Shown piece after piece: positions 32,641-40,363 of a stretch of 64,000 bases of DNA. The stretch comes from DRPN01 sp964599235 (GTDB taxonomy: Bacteria; Bacteroidota; Bacteroidia; Bacteroidales; VadinHA17). The first letter of the stretch is position 1. Each line of letters begins with the position of its first letter. The translations under genes were made by a program, and so were the position numbers. The DNA is taken from contig CAZRDX010000035.1 in NCBI GenBank assembly GCA_964599235.1, forward strand, positions 1-64,000, given 5' to 3'. The notes under the pieces were generated by a model that worked only from the letters and a program-made list of their open reading frames with translations, was not told the origin of the DNA and did not search any database.

Positions 32641-33648
32641 TCACAGGCCTTCACCGATGGTGGCCACCATCACCGCCTTGATGGTATGGAGTCGGTTCTC
32701 CGCCTCGTCGAAGACAACGGAAGCCTCCGACTCGAAGACGTCGTCGGTAACCTCCATGGCCTCCAGGCCAAACTGTTCGTATATCTTCTTCCCCATGCTG
32801 GTCTCAAGATTGTGGAACGCAGGGAGGCAATGCATAAAACGCGCCTGCAGATTGCCGGTCAGCTCCATCACCCTGCTGTTGATCTGGTAGTCCCTGAGCA
32901 GCCGTATTCTTTCCTCCCAGACTTCGGGGGGTTCCCCCATGGAGACCCACACATCGGTATAGAGGAAGTCGGCATTTTTCACTCCTTCTTCGACATCGTC
33001 GGTGAGGGTGATGGTGGCTCCGGTGGTGGCGGCGATGGCCCGGGCTTTTTCCACGAGCTCGGCGGCGGGCTGTACCTGTTGGGGGGCCACAGCCCGGAAA
33101 TCCATCCCCATCAGGGCGGCACCGATCATCAGGGAGTTGCCCATGTTGTTGCGGGCATCGCCCAGATAACTGAACACCATCTCGTTGAAGGGTTTGGGGG
33201 AGTGTTCCCGCATCGTAAGCAGGTCGGCGAGCACCTGGGTAGGATGGAACTCATCGGTCAGGCCGTTCCAGACGGGTACACCCGCATATTCGGCCAGGGC
33301 CTCCACCCGGTCCTGCCCGTAGCCGCGGTATTCGATCCCGTCGTACATCCTGCCCAGCACGCGGGCGGTGTCCTTGATCGATTCCTTATGGCCGATCTGA
33401 GAGCCCGAAGGGTCGAGATAGGTGACACCCGCCCCCTGATCGTACCCCGCCACCTCAAAGGCACAGCGGGTGCGTGTGGAGGTCTTCTCAAAGATGAGGG
33501 CAATGTTCTTGCCCCGCAGATATTGTTTCTCGCGGCCCTCTTTTTTGGCTTTTTTCAGCTCAGCCGCCAGATCGAGAAGATAAAGGATCTCCTCAGGAGT
33601 GAAATCAAGCAACTTGAGAAAACTGCGGTTGCGCAGGATCTGTTCCAT
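32641..33648 (-). CDS. arcB: Ornithine carbamoyltransferase
   Basis: A 335-residue enzyme that interconverts ornithine plus carbamoyl phosphate and citrulline plus phosphate. The carbamoyl phosphate site STRTR is at 57-61, HPTQVLADLLT in the middle, and the ornithine-site HCLPAFH near 271. Its length and pairing with carbamate kinase 14 bp upstream fit the catabolic (ArcB) role, in which citrulline is cleaved to make ATP; an anabolic role cannot be excluded. Arginine deiminase is not in the window. Confidence 0.93.
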   Translation of the reverse strand: MEQILRNRSFLKLLDFTPEEILYLLDLAAELKKAKKEGREKQYLRGKNIALIFEKTSTRTRCAFEVAGYDQGAGVTYLDPSGSQIGHKESIKDTARVLGRMYDGIEYRGYGQDRVEALAEYAGVPVWNGLTDEFHPTQVLADLLTMREHSPKPFNEMVFSYLGDARNNMGNSLMIGAALMGMDFRAVAPQQVQPAAELVEKARAIAATTGATITLTDDVEEGVKNADFLYTDVWVSMGEPPEVWEERIRLLRDYQINSRVMELTGNLQARFMHCLPAFHNLETSMGKKIYEQFGLEAMEVTDDVFESEASVVFDEAENRLHTIKAVMVATIGEGL

Positions 33649-33662
33649 TGTTTTGAATGCTT

Positions 33663-34619
33663 TTATTCGTAATGCAAAGTTATCTTCGTTCCGTACTTCT
33701 TGTTCTCGAGGAGGGTGGCTTCAGTGATCACACTTTTTTTGCCACCTTTCTCCACGAAGTCGACGGCAGCCCGGATCTTGGGGGCCATGTTCCCCTCACC
33801 GAACATGCCGAGGCGAAGATACTTCAAAGCATCGTTCCTGTCAAGGAATTCGACGATCCGCTGATCCTTTTTTTTGTAGTTGAGGTAGACATAGGGCACA
33901 TCCGTAAGGATGTAGAATTCGTCGGCCCCGATGGTAGAAGCAAGGAGGGATGATGAGAGGTCTTTGTCGACGACGGCCTCCTCGGCCCGCAGGAGACCTT
34001 CGTCGTCAAGGTAGACGGGGATGCCGCCTCCTCCGGCGGCGATGACGATATGTCCGCGTCGTGCCAGTTCCTCGACCATGGGGGCATTGAGGATCTTCTG
34101 CGGCCTGGGGGAAGGCACCACCCGGCGCCAGCCGCTGACATCCTCCTTGACCTCTTCCTTGAAGAGCCATCCTTTTTCCCTGGCCAGACGATCGGCTTCC
34201 TCTTTGGTATAGATCTTTCCGATCCGCTTGGAAGGATCCTGAAAGGCTGGGTCGCGGGGGTCGATGAGCACTTCGGTGACAAGGGTCACCACATTGCGAC
34301 GGATATCATGACGATGCAGGACATTGTGGAGCATACGCTCGATCATGTAACCTATGCCTCCCTGCGAATCCGCCACACAGATGTCAAGGGGCATCTGTGC
34401 AATGCCGTAAAGCTGCTCACCCGCATCGTTGCGCAAAAGGATGTTCCCTACCTGCGGGCCGTTGCCATGAGTAAGCACCAGATCGTACCCTTCCCTCAAC
34501 AGAAAAATGATGTTCTCCAGGGTCTCGGTGGTGTTCTGCTCCTGCTCTTCGATCGTCCCCACCTGATTGTCCCGCAGCAATGCATTCCCGCCCAAAGCTA
34601 TGACCGCCAGTTTGCCCAT
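33663..34619 (-). CDS. arcC: Carbamate kinase
   Basis: A 318-residue amino-acid-kinase family protein that makes ATP from ADP and carbamoyl phosphate. It opens with LAVIALGGNALL, then THGNGPQVGNILLRN, SQGGIGYMIER, IVIAAGGGGIPVY and MAPKIRAAVDFV, all typical for ArcC. I took the ATG at 34619 because the first beta strand begins there. It is followed by arcB at 14 bp, so both steps from citrulline to ATP are co-transcribed. Confidence 0.95.
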   Translation of the reverse strand: MGKLAVIALGGNALLRDNQVGTIEEQEQNTTETLENIIFLLREGYDLVLTHGNGPQVGNILLRNDAGEQLYGIAQMPLDICVADSQGGIGYMIERMLHNVLHRHDIRRNVVTLVTEVLIDPRDPAFQDPSKRIGKIYTKEEADRLAREKGWLFKEEVKEDVSGWRRVVPSPRPQKILNAPMVEELARRGHIVIAAGGGGIPVYLDDEGLLRAEEAVVDKDLSSSLLASTIGADEFYILTDVPYVYLNYKKKDQRIVEFLDRNDALKYLRLGMFGEGNMAPKIRAAVDFVEKGGKKSVITEATLLENKKYGTKITLHYE

Positions 34620-34812
34620 CTGCCTGATTTTTGGTACCCTGACAAACATAGAAAAAAAAAGAAAAGGAAAATGCTTTCACAGAACATAAAAAGTATTTTT
34701 ATCCAATTCTTGCATACTTTTTAAAGTTGACAATTAAAGGAAATGCAACATTTTTTTGACCAAACAGGTCATCTTTTCAACGTAAGAATCTGTTAGTTTT
34801 GCAATCTTTATA

Positions 34813-34820
34813 TATCTTCG
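34813..34820 (+). promoter_or_regulatory. -7-like box for the lipoprotein gene at 34834
   Basis: TATCTTCG, one mismatch to TAnnTTTG, is 13 bases before the ATG. A second match, TAGTTTTG at 34794-34801, lies just upstream. The intergenic region (34620-34833) is AT-rich and contains a 9-bp hairpin (34688-34696 with 34714-34722). Confidence 0.4.
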
Positions 34821-34833
34821 TGCAATCACAGAT

Positions 34834-35520
34834 ATGAAAGTCCCGGCAATACATCTTATCACGGCCATACTTTTGCTGACGGCCATCCAGGGCTGCAGGA
34901 AAGGAGGTGTGTCGCACGAAAAGCAAGGAGAGATCATTTACAACATTGAATATCTTGAGAACGGATTAAAAAACTTCAATACCGACATGCTTCCCAAGAA
35001 GCTGGTAGTACGGTTCAAGGACAACAACACCGCCATGGAGATCACCGGCTTTTTTGGATTGTTCAGTATCTGTAATGTGGTGAACACCAGAAAAAAGACC
35101 AACATCACCTACCTGAACGTCCTGGACAAGAAATTCTATTACGAAGGGGATTTCGATGAACCCGCCGTAGGCTTCGGCAGCATTCCCAAGCTGGAGATCA
35201 AAGAGGGGAAGCAGACCAAGGAGATCTGCGGATACATCGCCCGTGAGGCGTATGTGTTGCTGCCCGACAACAACGTTCCCATTCCGGTCTATTACACCAC
35301 CGACATCCCCATCAAAGATCCCAACCGGGCCACCCCCTACCGCGACATCAAAGGAGTGCTGCTGGAATTCTACCTCAATGTAAGCGTACTGAAGATGAAG
35401 CTCACAGCCACCAGCATTTACTTCAAGGAGATCGACGATGCCGTCTTTGCCAGGCGGAAAGGATACACCAGGGTATCCCGCAAACAAATGGAAGAACTGC
35501 TCTACAAACTGATGAAGTGA
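34834..35520 (+). CDS. Hypothetical lipoprotein
   Basis: A 228-residue protein with signal peptide and lipobox (LTAIQGC, Cys at about 21). The mature part is predicted to be beta-rich, with IIYNIEYLENGLKNF, KLVVRFKDNNTAMEITGFF and KMKLTATSIYFKEID. It recalls LolA-like or DUF4412-type envelope proteins, but I cannot assign a family. It has lower GC than the neighbouring genes. It ends 79 bp before ftsK. Confidence 0.65.
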   Translation: MKVPAIHLITAILLLTAIQGCRKGGVSHEKQGEIIYNIEYLENGLKNFNTDMLPKKLVVRFKDNNTAMEITGFFGLFSICNVVNTRKKTNITYLNVLDKKFYYEGDFDEPAVGFGSIPKLEIKEGKQTKEICGYIAREAYVLLPDNNVPIPVYYTTDIPIKDPNRATPYRDIKGVLLEFYLNVSVLKMKLTATSIYFKEIDDAVFARRKGYTRVSRKQMEELLYKLMK

Positions 35521-35556
35521 CCGACGGCCAGGATTTATCGGCCTTTTCCTTTTTCT
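35521..35556 (+). terminator. Weak terminator-like site before ftsK
   Basis: A short stem (GGCC 35526-35529 with 35540-35543, or CCGA with TCGG) is followed by a T-rich run of about 13 bases. Stem strength is low. Confidence 0.3.
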
Positions 35557-35599
35557 TTCCGGGGCACTTTATTTTCTTTGCAAATAAAGAATATCACAC

Positions 35600-37975
35600 G
35601 TGAAGAGCAAGGGTAAGAAACGCGGTACGAACAGCAGGAAGAACGTGGGGATCAGGGATGAGCGGTTGCGTTTGCTGGCCGGAGTGTTCCTGGTGTTGTT
35701 GTCCCTGTATGTTCTGTTCGCGCTGATCTCCTATTTCTTCACGTGGAAAGCCGACCAGAGCTTCGAGTTCGGCAAGGTGCTTTCCGGCACCGATGTTCAG
35801 GTAAAGAACTGGGCTGGCAAAACAGGGGCACGCCTTTCCGATCTGCTGATCCGGCGATGGTTCGGCATATTTTCATTCACTGTCCCGTGGTTCCTTCTGG
35901 AAGCTGGCCTGCGGGCTTTCCGTGTGCGGAAGAAACCTTTTCGGCAGGTAGTGGTGGGTCTTTTGTCGTTCACCATCCTCGGGTCCATGACCCTCGCATA
36001 TCTGACCGGCGATCTGAACGGTTATCTGGGGAGCGGTCTGGGTGGCGGCTTCGGATATTTCACGGTTCAGTGGCTCAACAGCCTGCTGGGCCGTATAGGC
36101 AACGCCCTGCTGCTGATCTTCCTCAATACGGCATTCATTCTTTTCTTTTTCCGGATCCCCTTGCGTCCTTCCTTCTCCTGGCTGAAAAGGAAACGGACAG
36201 ATCAGGAAAAGGAACAAGATCCTTCCCCGGGAAATATGCAAGAAGGGAACATCCGGGAAAACTCCTTCGCTGCCGGGGAGGAGAGTGATCCTGCCACAAC
36301 GGTGGTCTTCGAAGAGGACGAGATCACTTTCGAAACTTCAGAGACCACGTCCCGCGAGGAGGAGAGCACTCCTGCCGAAAAGAAAGAAGAAGAAGAGGTA
36401 TCGCTGGAGGTGACGACGAAAGATATCAGTAAGGACACTCTCTCCGAAGATGAGATCGACGACAAGCCTTACGATCCTCGTCTGGATCTTTCCAACTATC
36501 ATTTTCCGCCTGTCGAGCTTTTGCGCGAATATGAGGCCGGCAACACACCGGTCACGCGTGAGGAGCTGCTGGAGAACAAGGAAAGGATCGTTGAGACCCT
36601 GGCCAATTACAAGATAAAGATCGAGAAGATCAAGGCGACCATAGGTCCCACGGTCACCCTTTACGAGATCGTACCCGCTCCGGGTGTACGCATCGCCAAG
36701 ATCAAGAACCTGGAGGACGACATCGCCCTGAGCCTTTCGGCCCTGGGCATACGCATCATCGCTCCCATCCCCGGGCGGGGTACCATCGGCATCGAGGTAC
36801 CCAATCTGCATCCCGAGATCGTCTCAATGCATTCGATGGTCCGTTCGAAGGCTTTCCAGGAGGCCGATTATGATCTGCCTATCGCCCTGGGGCGCACCAT
36901 CTCGGGTGATCCTTATGTATTCGACCTGGCGCGGGCGCCTCATCTGCTGGTGGCCGGAGCCACGGGACAGGGGAAATCGGTGGGTCTCAACGTGATCATC
37001 ACCTCTTTGCTTTACAAGAAACATCCGGCTGAGCTGAAGTTCGTCTTTGTCGACCCCAAGAAGGTGGAGCTGGCCCTCTATGCCCGTCTGGAGAAACATT
37101 ACATGGCGATGATGCCCGATGCGGAGGAGCCCATCATCACCGACACCGACAAGGTGGTGAACACCCTGAACGCGCTGACCATCGAGATGGACAACCGTTA
37201 CGATCTGCTGACGATGGCTCACGTGCGTTCGGTGAAGGAATACAACGAAAAGTTCAAGGCCCGCAAGCTCAACCCCAACAAAGGTCACCGTTATATGCCA
37301 TACATCGTGCTGGTGATCGACGAATATGCGGATCTGATCATGACGGCGGGCAAGAACATCGAGTTCCCTCTGACGCGTCTGGCCCAGATGGGCCGGGCCG
37401 TGGGGCTGCATCTGGTGATCGCCACCCAGCGTCCCACGACCAACATCATCACGGGAACCATCAAGGGCAACTTCCCCACCCGCATTGCCTTCAAGGTGAC
37501 CTCGATGATCGACTCGCGCACCATCCTCGACAGTCCGGGTGCCAACCAGCTGGTGGGCCGCGGCGACCTGCTGATCGGATCGGGCAGCGACCTGACACGC
37601 GTGCAGTGCGCCTACATCGACACCAGCGAGGTAGAGGCCATCACCGAACATATCTCCCGTCAACAAAGCTTTTCCAGTGCTTACGAGTTGCCGGAATATT
37701 CCGGCGAAGAGGGCGAGGGCGGCGGCGAGGTCGACCTGGGGCAGCGCGACCCGCTCTTCGAGGAGGCCGCACGGGTGGTGGTGCAGCACCAGCAAGGGTC
37801 CACCTCGCTCATCCAGCGCAAGCTCTCGATCGGCTACAACAGAGCCGGTCGGATCATCGACCAGCTGGAAGCTGCCGGCATCGTCGGCCCTTTTGAAGGA
37901 AGCAAAGCACGGCAGGTGCTCATCCCCGATGAATACACTCTGGAACAGTTGTTGCGGGAGATGGATGAACCATGA
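35600..37975 (+). CDS. ftsK: DNA translocase FtsK/SpoIIIE
   Basis: A 791-residue chromosome translocase that acts at the division septum. Four membrane segments lie in residues 25-190, then an acidic linker (about 200-300), then the motor: Walker A GATGQGKS at about 453 and Walker B LVIDEYADLI at about 570, RLAQMGRAVGLHLVIATQRP after it. The C-terminal gamma winged-helix domain (about 720-790) shows TSLIQRKLSIGYNRAGRIID, so it probably reads KOPS-like sites. The start is a GTG at 35600. lolA overlaps its stop by 4 bp. Confidence 0.96.
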   Translation: MKSKGKKRGTNSRKNVGIRDERLRLLAGVFLVLLSLYVLFALISYFFTWKADQSFEFGKVLSGTDVQVKNWAGKTGARLSDLLIRRWFGIFSFTVPWFLLEAGLRAFRVRKKPFRQVVVGLLSFTILGSMTLAYLTGDLNGYLGSGLGGGFGYFTVQWLNSLLGRIGNALLLIFLNTAFILFFFRIPLRPSFSWLKRKRTDQEKEQDPSPGNMQEGNIRENSFAAGEESDPATTVVFEEDEITFETSETTSREEESTPAEKKEEEEVSLEVTTKDISKDTLSEDEIDDKPYDPRLDLSNYHFPPVELLREYEAGNTPVTREELLENKERIVETLANYKIKIEKIKATIGPTVTLYEIVPAPGVRIAKIKNLEDDIALSLSALGIRIIAPIPGRGTIGIEVPNLHPEIVSMHSMVRSKAFQEADYDLPIALGRTISGDPYVFDLARAPHLLVAGATGQGKSVGLNVIITSLLYKKHPAELKFVFVDPKKVELALYARLEKHYMAMMPDAEEPIITDTDKVVNTLNALTIEMDNRYDLLTMAHVRSVKEYNEKFKARKLNPNKGHRYMPYIVLVIDEYADLIMTAGKNIEFPLTRLAQMGRAVGLHLVIATQRPTTNIITGTIKGNFPTRIAFKVTSMIDSRTILDSPGANQLVGRGDLLIGSGSDLTRVQCAYIDTSEVEAITEHISRQQSFSSAYELPEYSGEEGEGGGEVDLGQRDPLFEEAARVVVQHQQGSTSLIQRKLSIGYNRAGRIIDQLEAAGIVGPFEGSKARQVLIPDEYTLEQLLREMDEP

Positions 37976-38649
37976 CCAAAACGAACATCATGATCCTCCG
38001 ATACAGTGCCTTCGTGATCCTGCTGCTGCTGTTCCCTGTGAGCACGACGACAGCCCAGGAGACCAAGGCGGCCCGTCTGCTGGAAGGACTTTCCAGGCAC
38101 TACCGTGCCCTGGAGCCTTTCCGCATCACCTACGAGATCACCACCATCCACCTTCAGGACAAGTCGAGCACCACCGCCACAGGGGAGCTGCTCCTTGACG
38201 GCCCTCGCTACGTGCTGAAGAGCGACGCCTCGGAGATCTACTTCGACGGCACCACCCTCTGGAACTATCTGCCGGACGTGAACGAGGTGAACGTACTGCT
38301 GCCCGACACCAGCGATCATTCCATCTTCGCCGATCCTCAGCAGCTTTTCTCCGGTTATGAGAAAAGATACAAGTTCCACTATGTGGGTGAGAACGAGGCC
38401 GACGGCCGGCGCCTGTGGGTGGTCGACCTTTACCCGTACGATCTTAATGAACCCTACTCACGTGTACGCCTGCAGATCGATGAGCGGGATACTACGCTGT
38501 ATACGGCCCGTTACTTCGGGAAAGACGGCACCCACTACCTGATGAAGATCCTCACAGCCGAACATCTCCCTGAAGGAAGGGAGGAAATGTTCCGGTTCGA
38601 TCCATCGGTCCATCCGGGTGTGGAAGTGATCGACATGCGTGATAACTGA
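37972..38649 (+). CDS. lolA: Outer-membrane lipoprotein carrier protein LolA
   Basis: A 225-residue periplasmic protein with signal peptide ending near TTTAQE. The LolA fold is visible: AARLLEGLSRHYRALEPFRI, then GELLLDGPRYVLKS, YFDGTTLWNYLPDVNEV and strands to VEVIDMRDN. LolA takes lipoproteins from the inner to the outer membrane. The ATG overlaps the ftsK stop (ATGA). The ftsK-lolA order is common in Bacteroidota, so this is the best candidate for the housekeeping LolA in the window. Confidence 0.88.
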   Translation: MTKTNIMILRYSAFVILLLLFPVSTTTAQETKAARLLEGLSRHYRALEPFRITYEITTIHLQDKSSTTATGELLLDGPRYVLKSDASEIYFDGTTLWNYLPDVNEVNVLLPDTSDHSIFADPQQLFSGYEKRYKFHYVGENEADGRRLWVVDLYPYDLNEPYSRVRLQIDERDTTLYTARYFGKDGTHYLMKILTAEHLPEGREEMFRFDPSVHPGVEVIDMRDN

Positions 38650-38653
38650 TCCC

Positions 38654-39931
38654 ATGAGGCCCATAACCACAAGACGAGAACGCATCCTGACCACACTGGA
38701 CCACCGTGAACCTGATCGTATCCCTGTGGATTTCGGGGCAACGCCGGTGACCGGCATGCATGTGCTGGCCATCGAGAACCTGCGGCGTTACCTGGGGCTG
38801 ACCCCCGGGCCGGTGAAGGTGACCGAACCATACCAGATGCTTGGGGAACTGGACGAGGAGCTGTGCAATATCCTGGAACTGGATGCCGTGGGGGTATCCC
38901 CCAGGAATACGATGTTCGGCTTTCCCAACGAAGGATGGAAAGAATGGCGGACACCCTGGGGCCAGGAGGTGCTCGTACCCCGTGATTTCAACGTCACCTA
39001 CACCGACCGCGGCGATGTGCTGATGTACCCGGAAGGTGACACCGGTGCCGAGCCCTGTGCCCGGATGCCGGTGAACGGCTATTTCTTCGATGCCATCCCC
39101 CGCCAGGATCCCATCGACCACGAGCACCTGAACGTGGAAGACAACCTGGAGGAGTTCTCTCTTCTGGCAGAGGAGGATGTGACCTACTTCAAAAAAGAGA
39201 TCCGGGCCGCCCATGCAACAGGGAAGGCCGTGGTGGCCAACTTCGGAGGAACGGCGCTGGGAGACATCGCCCTGGTGCCGGCACTCCATCTCAAACATCC
39301 CAAAGGCATCCGGGAGGTCACCGAATGGTACATGGCCACCGTGATGCACCCCGACTATGTGAAAGAGATCTTTGACAGACAGACCGACATTGCTTTGCAG
39401 AACCTGGCACGTCTCAATGACGAGGTGGGGCATATGGTGGATGTGATCTTCCTGTGCGGCACCGATTTCGGCACCCAGAACTCGCAGTTCTGCTCCGAAG
39501 AGACCCTGCTCGATCTTTACGGACCTTATTACCGGAAGATGACCGAATGGATCCACAAGAACACGCGCTGGAAGGTGTTCAAGCATTCCTGCGGTGCGGT
39601 GGAGCCTTTCATCCGTCATTTCATCGATTTCGGTTTCGACATCCTCAACCCCGTACAGGTGAGTGCCACCGGGATGTCTCCGGAACATCTGAAGAAAAGT
39701 TACGGTCGGGACATTGCCTTCTGGGGCGGGGGTGTGGACACCCAGCATGTCCTGCCTTTCGGCACCCCCGAGGAGGTGGAGGCCCAGGTGTTGCGCCACT
39801 GTGAGATCTTCGGGGAGGGCGGAGGATTCGTCTTCAACACGGTCCATAACATCCAGGCCAACGTCCCCGTCGAGAACATCGTGGCCATGTTCAATGCTCT
39901 CCGCAAATACAACAAGCAGGATACCCTCTGA
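38654..39931 (+). CDS. Uroporphyrinogen decarboxylase (UroD/MtaA-like) family protein
   Basis: A 425-residue UroD-fold protein. It begins RRERILTTLDHREPDRIPVD, the usual start of UroD-like methyltransferases (MtaA/CmuA group), and ends with GGGVDTQHVLPFGTPEEV and HNIQANVPVENI. HSCGAV near residue 315 resembles the zinc-site region of corrinoid-dependent methyltransferases. It is therefore more likely to act on a methyl donor than in haem synthesis. A corrinoid protein gene is not seen nearby. The ATG at 38654 follows lolA by 4 bp; a GTG at 38639 would overlap lolA. Confidence 0.85.
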   Translation: MRPITTRRERILTTLDHREPDRIPVDFGATPVTGMHVLAIENLRRYLGLTPGPVKVTEPYQMLGELDEELCNILELDAVGVSPRNTMFGFPNEGWKEWRTPWGQEVLVPRDFNVTYTDRGDVLMYPEGDTGAEPCARMPVNGYFFDAIPRQDPIDHEHLNVEDNLEEFSLLAEEDVTYFKKEIRAAHATGKAVVANFGGTALGDIALVPALHLKHPKGIREVTEWYMATVMHPDYVKEIFDRQTDIALQNLARLNDEVGHMVDVIFLCGTDFGTQNSQFCSEETLLDLYGPYYRKMTEWIHKNTRWKVFKHSCGAVEPFIRHFIDFGFDILNPVQVSATGMSPEHLKKSYGRDIAFWGGGVDTQHVLPFGTPEEVEAQVLRHCEIFGEGGGFVFNTVHNIQANVPVENIVAMFNALRKYNKQDTL

Positions 39932-40363
39932 TCCCTACTCCTTAACCTTTGCACCCCTCCAAGAGGATCAGAAAAGACACCTTTTCTCTTTCCGGGGGCA
40001 ACCTTTTTCGCTGTCCTCGCCCAGCACCTCGCAAACGGATGATGCGCTGAAAACACACCGGTCCACCCCTAACAGGCGAAGGATATGAAGTCCTCCCTTC
40101 CGGGTACACCAAGATCAACGGCAGGAACATCCTGATCGCCGGCATCAAGGGAGGACGGATCATCCCGGTGCTGAACAGGAGCTGAACATCGTCAGGTCTT
40201 TCAGGATCGCCAGGGGAGGTGGATCGCTGTCGCACACTTCGGATACTGAACTGACGGACCATCCCGGGGATGTCCCGACCGACCCGGATGTGATCGCGTG
40301 ATTTTTCGGAACACATCGTTCTGAAGTCCGGAAGGTCGTGATCCGCCAGAGCATGCCGACAGG
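39932..40363 (+). other. 432-bp stretch with possible decayed coding sequence
   Basis: After the terminator-like hairpin, a plus-strand frame at 40051-40185 reads plausible protein (GYEVLPSGYTKINGRNIL), but it has no start codon and ends in TGA. Other frames continue short plausible runs up to about 40302. No intact gene is present. It may be the eroded 3' part of a gene. Confidence 0.35.
39970..39992 (+). terminator. Possible terminator after the UroD-family gene
   Basis: AGAAAAG (39970-39976) and CTTTTCT (39981-39987) form a 7-bp stem with a 4-nt loop, followed by CTTTCC. It lies 38 bp after the stop. Confidence 0.45.

Noticed and set aside
34688..34722. AT-rich 9-bp hairpin as a terminator of the upstream plus-strand gene
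   Set aside because: Both neighbouring genes diverge from this region, so no transcript needs to end here; AT-rich inverted repeats are common in promoters.
38654..39931. Haem-synthesis uroporphyrinogen decarboxylase HemE
   Set aside because: The length (425) and the HSCGAV segment fit the MtaA/CmuA-like methyltransferase branch better, and no haem genes are nearby.
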